Source: Bdellovibrio sp. ZAP7 (GTDB lineage: Bacteria; Bdellovibrionota_B; Oligoflexia; Oligoflexales; RGVZ01). Taken from it: 43,120 nucleotides of DNA. Each line of letters begins with the position of its first letter. Position 1 is the first letter of the stretch. Where the stretch lies: positions 1-43,120 of the forward strand of contig CAMDKS010000026.1 in NCBI GenBank assembly GCA_945900755.1, written 5' to 3'. Positions 1 through 7,968 of this stretch are shown one piece after another. The notes under the pieces were generated by a model. The model was not told the DNA's origin. It did not search any database and was given only the letters and a program-made list of their open reading frames with translations. The position numbers and the translations under genes are program-made.

Positions 1-378
1 GAGCCCACTCAGCCTCCGATGCTATTTGAGTTAGATCTCGAGACAGTATTAGACTTGAGTTCAAGGCGCCCAAAACTCGCAGCCGAGAGCTTTAAATTTC
101 CATCCAATACAAGAGACTTGGCGCTGCTGGTGAACAGTGATTTGACGCACGATGCAATGGCAGAGGTGATCAGTCAGTTTCCGCAAAAGAAGTATCTTCG
201 AGAATGGCATATATTTGACATTTTCCAGGGGGCGAATATCGCGCAGGGAAAAAAGAGCGTGGCTTGGTCTTTTAGTTTTCAATCGGCAGAAAAAACATTG
301 AGCGACCAGGATGTTGATGGTGAATTCAAGAATTTAACAACCTATCTTTCTACAACACTTAAAGCGGAACAGAGGTAA
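1..378 (+). CDS. pheT: Phenylalanyl-tRNA synthetase beta subunit, C-terminal part
   Basis: The reading frame is open from the first base, so this is the 3' end of a gene that starts outside the window. The visible ~125 residues match the C-terminal FDX-ACB (anticodon-binding-like) domain of the PheT subunit. They show the pattern 'FPSNTRDLALLV', a central 'IFDIFQGANIAQGKKSVAWSF' segment and the late 'TLSDQDV' motif typical of the domain's last helix-strand unit. In the family, PheS2PheT2 charges tRNA-Phe in the cytoplasm, and this domain binds the tRNA anticodon region. The stop lies 2 bases before the next ATG, so the following parvulin gene is probably co-transcribed. The catalytic and editing domains cannot be judged. 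Confidence 0.9.
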   Translation, partial: EPTQPPMLFELDLETVLDLSSRRPKLAAESFKFPSNTRDLALLVNSDLTHDAMAEVISQFPQKKYLREWHIFDIFQGANIAQGKKSVAWSFSFQSAEKTLSDQDVDGEFKNLTTYLSTTLKAEQR

Positions 379-380
379 GC

Positions 381-1214
381 ATGAATATTGGTCATAAATT
401 GCGTCAAAGACTCTTACAAGGTTCAATCGTTTTAGTTTCTGGGTCGCTATTTGGCTCAGTCATGGGGTATTCAGCTGAGCTTGCAAAAGTCGATAGTTCA
501 GTCATTTCTTCGGAGAGTTTTTCTTCCTCAGTCAAATCTCTTGGCTCTCAAGGTGACATGATTGCGTCAAATCCTGACCTTCGAAAAAGATTTCTCGATC
601 ACATGATCAATAGTCTTCTCGTAGCAAATAGAGCTGTAGAGGACGGGTTTGACAAAGACCCGAAGTATCAAAAGCGACTGGCTGAGGTGGCCACTCAGCT
701 TCTTGCCGGCGAATATGTGGATCGACTGGTGGAAAAGAAATCGACTGAAAAAGAGTTGAAAGCATGGTTTACGGACAATATGGGTTTATTTTCCAATAAG
801 GAGATTCATGCCCATCATATTCTGCTGGCTGACGAGGCGTCGGCAAAAAGTGTGTTGGAGGATGTCAAAAAACACCCCGAAAATTTCGATAAGATTGCAA
901 AGAAACTATCTAAGGATAAGACCAGTGATCTCGGTTTTTTTAAACGCGGCCAAATGGTTCCTGAATTTGATGCCGTGGCATTTATTACGCCTAAAGGAAC
1001 CATTCATCCAAATGTTGTCAAAACATCTTTCGGTTGGCATATAATCAAAGTTTCGGACAGCCGTGGAGACGATAAAACTGATTTCGATGCGGTGCAAACT
1101 GAAGTGCGCCGGAAATATCGTACAAAAATCCAAGAGGATTTCGTGCATGAACTTCGTGATAAAAGTAAGGTGGTTATTAATGACAAGGCTCTTAACGAGG
1201 TAGAATTGAAATGA
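381..1214 (+). CDS. Exported parvulin-type peptidyl-prolyl cis-trans isomerase
   Basis: A 277-residue protein with an N-terminal hydrophobic export signal (about residues 13-32). A SurA/PrsA-like helical region follows, then a parvulin (rotamase) domain at about residues 140-230. The rotamase is recognised by 'IHAHHILLADEASAKSVL' near its start, 'LGFFKRGQMVPEFDAVAF' in the middle and 'TSFGWHIIKV' at the end, all standard for PpiC/SurA-type domains. The family isomerises Xaa-Pro bonds in periplasmic proteins and often chaperones outer-membrane proteins. The ATG lies 2 bases after the pheT stop, with AGAGG inside the pheT end as ribosome-binding site. The stop overlaps the next start (ATGA). 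Coupling to a barrel-like protein fits an envelope-folding role, but the client is unknown. Confidence 0.88.
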   Translation: MNIGHKLRQRLLQGSIVLVSGSLFGSVMGYSAELAKVDSSVISSESFSSSVKSLGSQGDMIASNPDLRKRFLDHMINSLLVANRAVEDGFDKDPKYQKRLAEVATQLLAGEYVDRLVEKKSTEKELKAWFTDNMGLFSNKEIHAHHILLADEASAKSVLEDVKKHPENFDKIAKKLSKDKTSDLGFFKRGQMVPEFDAVAFITPKGTIHPNVVKTSFGWHIIKVSDSRGDDKTDFDAVQTEVRRKYRTKIQEDFVHELRDKSKVVINDKALNEVELK

Positions 1215-1717
1215 GAAAAATAGTTGCCTCAGTTAGTGTGATTTTTCTGCTGATGGCAGCCAGTCATAGTGCGTTGGCCAAAGGCGCGAGCTCATATGCC
1301 TCAGCAAATAATGGTGTTGGAATTGCTGTGGGCGACCCAGGGGGCATTACTTTTTTTCATAAGCTCGATGAGCGCAATTTTATTCAAGCATTTCTCAGTC
1401 AAAATTTGCTAATAGGTGCCGACTATGCCTCGGCATTTCCTAACGCAATCACAGCGATTCCTGAGTTGACTCCTTTTGTCGGAGGCGGTGCGTTTTTCTT
1501 TAAATTCAGCCACAGTTATTACGGCCGCTACGACCGCTACGGCTATTACAAGTCTGGCGACGAATTTGGAATTGGCGGTCGAATTCCGCTAGGTTTGCTG
1601 CTTCAAGTTCCGAATGCGCCCGTTCAGTTCCACGTCGAAATCTCGCCGTCGATACTGGTCATACCAGCTTTGTATTCATTTCTTGACGCAATGATTGGGG
1701 TTCGTTTTCTTTTTTGA
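1211..1717 (+). CDS. Small exported protein, probable outer-membrane beta-barrel
   Basis: A 168-residue protein with a clear signal peptide (hydrophobic residues 4-20, cleavage likely after 'HSALA'). The mature part is rich in Gly, Phe and Tyr with alternating polar and apolar residues, has 'FVGGGAFFFKFSHSYYGRY', and ends in Phe ('IGVRFLF'), the usual C-terminal signature of beta-barrel outer-membrane proteins. The start overlaps the stop of the upstream PPIase by 4 bases, so translation is coupled. I do not recognise a named family. An eight-strand barrel is an inference from length and composition. Confidence 0.6.
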   Translation: MRKIVASVSVIFLLMAASHSALAKGASSYASANNGVGIAVGDPGGITFFHKLDERNFIQAFLSQNLLIGADYASAFPNAITAIPELTPFVGGGAFFFKFSHSYYGRYDRYGYYKSGDEFGIGGRIPLGLLLQVPNAPVQFHVEISPSILVIPALYSFLDAMIGVRFLF

Positions 1718-1721
1718 AAAA

Positions 1722-1880
1722 GGACTCGGTGCGCTGCTTGATCTGGCCAGGGGAACCCACCGTAATAAGGTGGGCGTCATCGACCTGGACTTTAGGCTTC
1801 CTCCTAACGCAGAGCGGGAGGCTTGCACACCATCCTGGAAATCTGACTCCCTTTGTATAAGAATCGGTTCTCCGGCAAAA
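1722..1880 (+). ncRNA. Candidate structured RNA (possibly 6S-like) between two genes
   Basis: The 304-base gap before rsmI is GC-rich and folds by eye. A 6-bp stem CCCACC (1756-1761) pairs with GGTGGG (1769-1774) across a GTAATAA loop. CCAGG (1747-1751) pairs with CCTGG (1784-1788) around it. GCTTCCT (1796-1802) pairs with GGGAGGC (1816-1822) using G-U pairs. GGTG-C-GC (1728-1734) pairs with GC-A-CACC (1825-1831) and closes the whole. The GGAACCCACC hairpin recalls non-enteric 6S RNAs. A cis leader of rsmI is an alternative. Boundaries are approximate and the identity is unproven. Confidence 0.3.
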
Positions 1881-1972
1881 AATCAAAACAACACACCGAG
1901 CTGGCATGAATATACCACAAATAATTTTCCGGATCCAGTGATCCTCATTAGGGGGGGGAGGTCCGAATTCTA

Positions 1973-2002
1973 TTGATTCTGACGATCTGATGAGAGTATA
2001 CG
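1973..2002 (+). promoter_or_regulatory. Putative sigma-70 promoter of rsmI
   Basis: TTGATT (1973-1978) and TATACG (1997-2002) are separated by 18 bases, about 20 bases before the rsmI start. If real, rsmI is transcribed separately from the structured stretch upstream. Confidence 0.4.
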
Positions 2003-2021
2003 AGGGTATTCAGGAGATGTT

Positions 2022-2906
2022 GTGACCGAACCTCAAATATTTATTGTTGCGACTCCCATCGGAAACCTTGAGGATTTGACGCCTCGGGCCTTGGCCACAC
2101 TGCGAGCGGCCGATATCATTGCGGCTGAGGATACCCGCAACACCAGAAAACTATTGACGCATTTTAATATTTCTGGAAAAGAATTAGTTAGTTACCACGA
2201 CCACTCCGAGGAGTTTCGAAGCCAGCAATTGGTGGAACGCCTTCTGCGCGATGGCCTATCATTAGCTCTGGTCTCTGATGCCGGTACGCCGTGCGTGGCA
2301 GATCCTGGCTACCGGTTGGTGCGGCTAGCCAAAAAACATAATATCAAGGTTCACCCGATACCGGGAGCCTCAGCGGTAACCAGTTTGGTTTCGGCCTCCG
2401 GTTTGCCGTCAGACCGATTTCTGTTCGTTGGTTTCTTGCCGACGAAGGATTCAGATCTGCGTCGGGAAATTCAAAGCTGGACCGTCATGCGAGCATCCAT
2501 CGTTTACTTTGAACCTACTCGCCGTCTTGAGTCCTCATTAGAACTGATTGCGGAAATTCACCCCAAAGCCGAGGTGTCGGTAGGGCGTGAATTGACGAAG
2601 CTATTTGAAGAAATTGAAACCCGCCCAGTTGCCGAAATGCTTGAGTGGGCGCGTAACCACGGCACGCTGAAAGGCGAGGCGGTCGTCATGGTGCATCTTG
2701 GTGAGAATGTCGCAGCCAGCGACGCATCTGACGAGGCGTCAGCCATGGCTCATGTGGAGACGGCCGCACGCATCGGGTTTGCGGCAGGAAAATCTTTAAA
2801 AGATTTATTGAAGGAGTTGGGTGGCCTTGGCCTGCCGCGCACGGAGCTATACCAAAAATTACTAGAAATTAAAGAAGCCTTGAATCAAGGCAACAATAAT
2901 AATTAA
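2022..2906 (+). CDS. rsmI: 16S rRNA (cytidine1402-2'-O)-methyltransferase
   Basis: A 294-residue tetrapyrrole-methylase-fold protein. Diagnostic motifs are 'VATPIGNLEDLTPRAL' near residue 8, 'AAEDTRNTRKLL' near 35, 'LVSDAGTPCVADPG' near 85, 'PIPGASAV' near 112 and 'GFLP' near 138. Together they identify RsmI (YraL), which uses SAM to 2'-O-methylate C1402 in the ribosomal P site. The C-terminal tail has the small helical domain ending in 'LPRTELYQKLLEI'. The start is GTG at 2022, with GGAG (2013-2016) five bases before it. Length is normal for the family. Confidence 0.95.
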   Translation: MTEPQIFIVATPIGNLEDLTPRALATLRAADIIAAEDTRNTRKLLTHFNISGKELVSYHDHSEEFRSQQLVERLLRDGLSLALVSDAGTPCVADPGYRLVRLAKKHNIKVHPIPGASAVTSLVSASGLPSDRFLFVGFLPTKDSDLRREIQSWTVMRASIVYFEPTRRLESSLELIAEIHPKAEVSVGRELTKLFEEIETRPVAEMLEWARNHGTLKGEAVVMVHLGENVAASDASDEASAMAHVETAARIGFAAGKSLKDLLKELGGLGLPRTELYQKLLEIKEALNQGNNNN

Positions 2907-2986
2907 ATTCTTCAAATTGAGATAAATCGGGTAGAATTAATCGTAGCACAAGATTCAGCGGAAGCGATTAATAGGATATCCAAAAC

Positions 2987-3466
2987 ATGAGACAGATCAT
3001 TGGCATCGTTGCCGTTGTTAGTTTGCTGCTTCACGGTTGCGGGACTAATAATGGTACGTCAACTCCGGTGGCCCGAGGGTCGCGGTCGAGTGACGCGGCC
3101 GCTCCTGCCGACGGTACCACTCTAGATTTGTCTAGCAAAACATACTGGCGTGGCGAATTGGTTTGGGATCATAAGCCTGGATTTCAACACGATCAATTGT
3201 TCGAACTTAGTGGCCATATATACCTTCGAACCGAGTCCGGGGCTGTGCCTGGAAGCGTCACTCAATTGAAGTTGAGTGCCATTATGCCCGAGACTGGGCG
3301 AGGCACCGGAAAATTATGGCCGCAGATTCATGTCGATGAGAGTGACGCTGGTCATTTCATGTTTGACAATTTGTTTATGGCGAGTACAGGATTATGGCGC
3401 CTGCAAATTTCGGCCACGGTAGATGAGCACTTCGATACGTGGACTAGATTGGTTGATTTGAAATGA
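2987..3466 (+). CDS. Lipoprotein with FixH/YtkA-like domain
   Basis: A 159-residue protein with a short signal peptide and a lipobox ending 'LLHGC' (Cys about 18), so probably a lipid-anchored envelope protein. After a Ser/Ala-rich linker, the C-terminal half shows the pattern seen in FixH/YtkA-like beta-sandwich domains: 'LSAIMPETGRGTG', then 'GHFMFDNLFMASTGLWRLQI'. That family is often found near copper or redox proteins. The stop overlaps the next start (ATGA at 3463), so the downstream barrel-like protein is translationally coupled. The function itself is not known. Confidence 0.6.
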   Translation: MRQIIGIVAVVSLLLHGCGTNNGTSTPVARGSRSSDAAAPADGTTLDLSSKTYWRGELVWDHKPGFQHDQLFELSGHIYLRTESGAVPGSVTQLKLSAIMPETGRGTGKLWPQIHVDESDAGHFMFDNLFMASTGLWRLQISATVDEHFDTWTRLVDLK

Positions 3467-4362
3467 GGTCGGACGTCATGTTTTTGCGACTCGCAAAAAT
3501 AATTATTTCTATTGCGATGTTGGTCCGCGGGGCGGAAATCTTGGCGTGCATAAATTGTGTGAGTCAGGATCCCCTCGCACTTTCTCCGCAGGAACAATGG
3601 AAGGTGTACCTTGGATTATCAAGGGAGGATTCGTTTGGATTTGTAGATGCAAAGGGCCTAGACGTGCATCAATTTGGCTTGGAAACACGCAATACAACGA
3701 CGATTGCTGTCGGGCACACATTTTCTCCACAGGCGTATATGACGGTGACTCGGCCATATCTTGTTAATAAGAGAGGTGCCGATCAGCGCAGTGGTTGGGG
3801 GGACGTTATGGTTACCGGCCGCTATGTGATCATTCCTGAAGGTGTTGATGATGATTGGATGCCACAGATTCAAGGAATAGTCGCAGTCATGGATGGGCGA
3901 GCCACTAGTGGTTATGATTATCAAGACCCTGCACAGCTCGACGTGTTCGGGAGTGGTGTTCCCCAATGGCGAGTTGGAGTTGATGCATGGCATGGTATGT
4001 CGGATTGGAAAGGGGGACTTGCAGGTAACCTTTCAGGGCCTATAGAATCAAGGCGTACGGAGTTTGGTCTGGTGCGTAACGGTCTGACGTTTGGATTGAC
4101 GGCGACTGGCGGATACGGCTATGGTGATCGGCAGAAGGTGTTATGGGGAATTATCATTGAGAAGACAACTAGCAAGGTCATCAATGATGTCTCAGTGGCG
4201 AATAGTGCGAGTCAAGGGGCTACAGTGTTCCTGTCTGGTGAAGCGGCCATTGCACACAATGCTGTGATTCAGTTGATGCTAGAGAAAACGCTTGCGATCG
4301 GTTTTCTAAAAAACTTCGGTCGAAGTGACACTGTGACTGGAGCCTTAGTTCGTTCATTTTGA
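3463..4362 (+). CDS. Probable outer-membrane beta-barrel protein, coupled to the lipoprotein
   Basis: A 299-residue protein with a hydrophobic N-terminus (about residues 7-28) followed by 'ACINC', a CxxC at the predicted mature N-terminus. The rest has repeated amphipathic strands ('TTIAVGHTFSPQAYMTVTRPY', 'GLTFGLTATGGYGYGDR') and a terminal Phe ('GALVRSF'), as in outer-membrane barrels. It resembles the loosely defined 'transporter' barrels found beside redox or metal lipoproteins. The start at 3463 overlaps the previous stop; Met6 (3478) is an alternative. The N-terminal CxxC after the signal could bind metal or a disulfide, which is speculation. Confidence 0.55.
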   Translation: MRSDVMFLRLAKIIISIAMLVRGAEILACINCVSQDPLALSPQEQWKVYLGLSREDSFGFVDAKGLDVHQFGLETRNTTTIAVGHTFSPQAYMTVTRPYLVNKRGADQRSGWGDVMVTGRYVIIPEGVDDDWMPQIQGIVAVMDGRATSGYDYQDPAQLDVFGSGVPQWRVGVDAWHGMSDWKGGLAGNLSGPIESRRTEFGLVRNGLTFGLTATGGYGYGDRQKVLWGIIIEKTTSKVINDVSVANSASQGATVFLSGEAAIAHNAVIQLMLEKTLAIGFLKNFGRSDTVTGALVRSF

Positions 4363-4405
4363 AACGGGTCAATAGTTCACAAATTTAATAGGAGTGGTTT
4401 AAATC

Positions 4406-5050
4406 ATGGCGAATCTCAAATTTTATTCTACGTCAAACGGCATCGGCCATAGGACCAACAAAATGGTAGCAGGTTTCTTTTTGATTTTAGGTCCCTTCCT
4501 CATTTCAATGACGTCACAGGCTGACACCCCAGCAGCCCCAAGCCTTGCTGCGCCGCTATTTTCTGCAAAAAATCAGGATGGAGTGGACTTCAAGCTTGAG
4601 TCTCGCAAGGGAGTGGGCTTCACAGTTTTATTTTTCTATCCCAAAGCTGGAACCCCAGGTTGTACGAAGCAGGCTTGTGCATTTCGAGACTCCATCAAGG
4701 TTATTAGAGACCTTGGGGCAGAAGTGTACGGCATTAGCGCTGATGATATTCACGCCCAAAAAAAGTTTCATGACGAACATCATATGACATTTGATTTGCT
4801 TAGTGATTCTGAGGGAAAGGTTATTCAGCTTTATGGCGTCAAGATGCCGGTGATCACAATGGCGAAGCGACAAACCTTCGTTTTAGATAAGGAGCTGGTG
4901 ATACGCAAGCATTTTGAGGATGTGGATCCTGCCGTGGACGCAAAAAATGTTGCCCTGGTCATTTCTCAGATTCAAGCGGCAGATGCCGCACGAAATAAAG
5001 TTCCTGCAAGTCCCGTAACCCCACCTAAAAAGACTTTGCTGAAAAAATAG
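4406..5050 (+). CDS. Exported peroxiredoxin of the BCP/PrxQ family
   Basis: A 214-residue protein. Residues 40-185 form an AhpC/TSA thioredoxin-fold domain with the PrxQ signature 'KAGTPGCTKQACAFRD'. The peroxidatic Cys is residue 86 and the resolving Cys is residue 91 (C-x4-C). BCP/PrxQ enzymes reduce H2O2 and alkyl hydroperoxides using thioredoxin-like donors. Residues 20-40 form a signal sequence (hydrophobic run then 'SQADTP'), so this copy acts in the periplasm, unlike typical cytoplasmic Bcp. GGAG lies 11 bases before the ATG, a long spacing, so initiation may be weak. A Lys/Pro-rich tail is extra. It follows the YtkA-like lipoprotein and barrel, which suggests a periplasmic redox theme. 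Confidence 0.9.
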   Translation: MANLKFYSTSNGIGHRTNKMVAGFFLILGPFLISMTSQADTPAAPSLAAPLFSAKNQDGVDFKLESRKGVGFTVLFFYPKAGTPGCTKQACAFRDSIKVIRDLGAEVYGISADDIHAQKKFHDEHHMTFDLLSDSEGKVIQLYGVKMPVITMAKRQTFVLDKELVIRKHFEDVDPAVDAKNVALVISQIQAADAARNKVPASPVTPPKKTLLKK

Positions 5051-5093
5051 CAGGTTTATTTTTACGGGCATTTTTTTATTTTTAGATGAAATA

Positions 5094-5132
5094 TTAGAGT
5101 GTTACGGCCTTTTTAAAAAAAAAAAACTCTAA
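5094..5132 (+). other. Inverted repeat with homopolymer loop in the intergenic region
   Basis: TTAGAGT (5094-5100) and ACTCTAA (5126-5132) flank a loop containing T5 followed by a run of A. It could be a weak terminator for the peroxiredoxin gene, but the stem is AT-rich and no T-run follows the 3' arm. Confidence 0.25.
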
Positions 5133-5211
5133 AGTTCATTAGTCCACTCCCGATGAGTTAAATGTGGCCCACTCGTGGTGAGGGGCATTAACAAATTACG
5201 GAGGATTTATT

Positions 5212-6348
5212 ATGAAAATGAGTAAGAGTGTAGTCGCCGTGACAACGGCATTAATGACGGTAGGGGTAGCTACTTCCTGCGGTAAAAAGAAAAAGGAATC
5301 CACGACTACTGAGGCATCATCGGTTGCCGACTTGGCGCTTTCGAGTACCTTAAACCTAAGCATCCCTGACAAGTTGGCAGCAGCGTCTGGCGGCACAGCA
5401 GCGAGCTTGGCTCTAATGGAAGAATTGAATTTAGTTGGAAAGAAGTCTTCAGAAGCCTGCCGCACCATGGAAACAACGAACCAAGTGCTTTCAAACTTAC
5501 AAGAAATTGGAGCCATGTTTTGTCACTTTGAAGTGGAATCTGCAAACTTAAAATTCGGCACAAAATATGCCATTAAAATGTCAGGTGCTCCGGCAAGGTT
5601 GGCAGAAGCGGATAGTATGGCGATTTGGGTTGATAACTCAGATGCTGCGAACCTCAAAGTTTACATGTGTAAAGGAGGAGTGCTTAACCAGCAAATTAGT
5701 ATTTCAGATTTTGCAAGCGCAGGTAAGGCCAAGGGATCTATGAATACGATGCACTCCGGCACACAAGGGACATCAACATTTTCGGGTGGTGTTAACATCA
5801 CGTTTGACTTAACGCAAGAGGGCCTGAAACTTGTTACTGCAAGTATGAAGCATAAAAACACTGGCGGCGAGCATTCTGGTGAATTTCGTAACTTTGCAGA
5901 TATTAGCCTAAGTGAGACGGGCGTTAGCCTTGTAAAAATGTCTAGTAAGGGTACACGCGGCACGGATACCATGGCGGATCAGGGTTCCGTTCGTTTTAAC
6001 GGAACAATGGGCCAGGCCTTGTTTTCTGGTGCGGGTAGTAATGGCGGCCACACTTATGATTACTCTTCGGTATCTACCTTCGGTGCTGACGGCATAACGG
6101 TTGCTAAGACCGCGGCAACCTCGGATATTTTGGTTGTTGCTGCGGACTTGCCATCAAAATTGGCAGACGACTTTACTCCGACAGTTCCTGCTGGCTGGGA
6201 TTGCACAACGACAGAAGACCTAAAAATCGACTTTGCAGATACCACCAAAAAGGCGTCTCATGACGCGTGTGACGTCGATCACAACCGAACATTCTCAAGC
6301 TGCTGGGGAGATGGATTTGAACAAGGTGAGCACGAAGCAAAGAAATAA
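5212..6348 (+). CDS. Orphan lipoprotein of unknown function
   Basis: A 378-residue protein with a signal peptide and lipobox 'VATSC' (Cys 23) directly followed by 'GKKKK'. No family is recognised. The mature part looks like a mostly beta protein with paired cysteines spread through it (for example 'EACRTM', 'MFCHFE', 'VYMCKGG', and late 'DWDC...DACD...SSCWGD' spacing) and many Ser/Gly-rich turns. A strong ribosome-binding site GGAGG (5200-5204) lies 7 bases before the ATG. A canonical terminator follows the gene, so it is probably a monocistronic, well-expressed envelope lipoprotein. Whether it faces the periplasm or the cell surface cannot be told. Confidence 0.7.
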   Translation: MKMSKSVVAVTTALMTVGVATSCGKKKKESTTTEASSVADLALSSTLNLSIPDKLAAASGGTAASLALMEELNLVGKKSSEACRTMETTNQVLSNLQEIGAMFCHFEVESANLKFGTKYAIKMSGAPARLAEADSMAIWVDNSDAANLKVYMCKGGVLNQQISISDFASAGKAKGSMNTMHSGTQGTSTFSGGVNITFDLTQEGLKLVTASMKHKNTGGEHSGEFRNFADISLSETGVSLVKMSSKGTRGTDTMADQGSVRFNGTMGQALFSGAGSNGGHTYDYSSVSTFGADGITVAKTAATSDILVVAADLPSKLADDFTPTVPAGWDCTTTEDLKIDFADTTKKASHDACDVDHNRTFSSCWGDGFEQGEHEAKK

Positions 6349-6411
6349 GACACTGAGTTGAATTCGTCTGTTTAGACGTCGATTTTAATCGCGGAAAATT
6401 GGATGAGTGCT

Positions 6412-6449
6412 AGCAGCCTGTGTGGGGAAACCCTCGCAGGCTGCTTTTT
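6412..6449 (+). terminator. Rho-independent terminator
   Basis: A 9-bp stem AGCAGCCTG (6412-6420) pairs with CAGGCTGCT (6437-6445) and is followed by a T-run. It ends the lipoprotein transcript just before the convergent tag gene. Confidence 0.85.
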
Positions 6450-6464
6450 GCTTGGCATATGGAG

Positions 6465-7028
6465 CTAGTGAGCGGACGTGGTCCAGCAGTCGCGGAGGTG
6501 ATCATTCACCAGCCCGCATGCTTGCATGAAGGCATAGCAGATCGTTGGTCCCACAAATTTGAATCCACGCTGTTTTAAATCTCGGCTCATAGCCTCAGAC
6601 TCAGGGGTCGAGACGGGGACCTCTTGCATATTTTTTCGCAAATGAACGATGGGCTTGCCGCCCACAAATTGCCAAAGGTAGGTATCAAAGCTGCCGAATT
6701 CTTTTTGTACGGCCAGAAACGCTTTGGCGTTACCGATGGCCGATTGAATTTTGAGTCGATTGCGAACAATGCCTTCGTTGGACATTAAATTTTGGACGTC
6801 TGCGTCGTTAAATTTTTGCACTTTATTTGGATCAAAACCTGCGAAGGCTTGGCGGTAGGCGTCACGTTTTTTGAGAATGGTAATCCACGACAATCCTGCC
6901 TGGGCGCCCTCTAGAATCAAAAATTCAAATAGGATTAGGTCATCATGGACCTCACGCCCCCACTCGGAGTCGTGATAGGCCTGGTAGAGTTCACCCTCCG
7001 CCCACGGGCATCGGATTTTTTTAGGCAT
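6465..7028 (-). CDS. tag: DNA-3-methyladenine glycosylase I
   Basis: A 187-residue protein that follows E. coli Tag closely along its whole length: 'YHDSEWG', 'EGAQAGLSWITILKKR', 'GIVRNRLKIQ', 'RGFKFVGPTICYAFMQACG' and 'VNDHL'. The four zinc ligands that define the family are in place (Cys7, His19, His177, Cys181). The enzyme excises 3-methyladenine from alkylated DNA to start base-excision repair. It is transcribed alone, towards the lipoprotein terminator. The ATG at 7028 gives a normal N-terminus beginning 'MPKKIRCPW'. Confidence 0.95.
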   Translation of the reverse strand: MPKKIRCPWAEGELYQAYHDSEWGREVHDDLILFEFLILEGAQAGLSWITILKKRDAYRQAFAGFDPNKVQKFNDADVQNLMSNEGIVRNRLKIQSAIGNAKAFLAVQKEFGSFDTYLWQFVGGKPIVHLRKNMQEVPVSTPESEAMSRDLKQRGFKFVGPTICYAFMQACGLVNDHLRDCWTTSAH

Positions 7029-7292
7029 AGGAAACCTCGCATTCTAATATTAGATTTTTCGGGCCTAGGGAGGGTGCATGGACGCTGGTCTGACACCAAA
7101 AACGCTCGTGTAATTCGCCCTAAGCGATTGTTCATGACCGCAACGGATATCTTACAAACAGAGTTTCCTTTACCTATATATCTGTCTGGATTGACGCTAT
7201 AAAATGGGTGAATCGGCTACTTTTTCGACATGTCGTTCAAGAAGTATACGGTCTTTAACTCAGTAACATATTGATTTTTTGTTAATATTTCA

Positions 7293-7307
7293 TGGCATAG
7301 AGCTTGC
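7293..7307 (+). promoter_or_regulatory. Sigma-54 (RpoN) promoter
   Basis: TGGCATA (7293-7299), four bases, then TTGC (7304-7307) matches the -24/-12 consensus TGGCAYR-N4-TTGC exactly, with GG and GC at the required distance. The predicted start (about 7319) is some 20 bases before the ATG of the 64-residue gene. A perfect 10-bp palindrome CGACATGTCG (7226-7235) about 85-90 bases upstream is a possible activator site. No other clear RpoN site was seen in the window. The 7029-7340 gap holds nothing else recognisable. Confidence 0.65.
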
Positions 7308-7340
7308 GTATTTAAAGGCAACCACCATTACGAGGTTACT

Positions 7341-7535
7341 ATGACGAGGGAAGAACGGGAAAAACAGTGGGAAAAGGTTGAACAGGCCATTGATAAGCTC
7401 AATGACAAGTCCGATCTGTTGCGTCCCGACCCCAAGCTAGATGAGCTAGTGCGGGAATACGATCGTTTGGATCGAGGATCTAGCGGCAAGGGTGTGGATC
7501 ATGTGGCTCGACCCAATGATGCTACCATCTGTTAG
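7341..7535 (+). CDS. Small charged protein of unknown function
   Basis: A 64-residue, highly charged, probably helical protein with a heptad-like N-terminus ('REEREKQWEKVEQAIDKLND') that could form a short coiled coil. Its C-terminal tail is Gly- and Asp-rich and ends in Cys. GAGG lies 5 bases before the ATG and a sigma-54-type promoter sits just upstream, which together make a real gene likely despite the size. No signal peptide or membrane segment is seen. No family is recognised. Confidence 0.6.
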   Translation: MTREEREKQWEKVEQAIDKLNDKSDLLRPDPKLDELVREYDRLDRGSSGKGVDHVARPNDATIC

Positions 7536-7968
7536 ATATGATATCTCCTGCGCTGACCTTGCTGAGCGAATCGAATCATAACACCACGCGGATCATGCTC
7601 GATCATACTCTTAAAATATTATGATAGACATTTGATACGAGTCGCGGGCGTTATTTTGATGATAGGTGGCACTTGGCTCTATGCAGTGTCCCTTAAGCAT
7701 CTTGGGGGAAGATGCAGCCGCAAACCGATGCAGCTATACGCTCACTTCATTCAATCGTGGCCAGATGGCATCAGATCGTTTTCCGACGTAAGCAGTGGAA
7801 ATATAGAATGCTAAATGTCACCGGCAGACGTCTGAATAGGTCGTCTATAACGAGTTGGATTTTTCTGGAAATAAGCTATTATTCTTTGTCTATTTAGCAC
7901 TTTAATTAATGAAGTTAAATGAGTTGCTAAACATTTTGCGAAAGAAACCGACATATTAGGAGGTCTCC
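7536..7968 (+). other. Intergenic stretch with one likely promoter
   Basis: No convincing gene is seen. A TTG-start frame (7632-7814) contains a short hydrophobic run but no ribosome-binding site. The direct repeat GATCAT-GCTC-GATCAT lies near 7590-7606. Near the end, TTGGAT (7855-7860) and TATTAT (7877-7882) are separated by 16 bases and could drive the small gene at 7969. Confidence 0.35.

Noticed and set aside
1695-1976. 93-codon frame running through the structured stretch before rsmI
   Set aside because: It starts inside the barrel gene, has no ribosome-binding site and no protein-like composition.
1718-2021. RNase P RNA between the small barrel gene and rsmI
   Set aside because: rnpB often lies near rsmI, but the gap is too short and lacks the conserved RNase P core sequences.
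7632-7814. 60-codon TTG-start frame with a hydrophobic run
   Set aside because: No ribosome-binding site and an atypical composition after the hydrophobic part; not supported as a gene.
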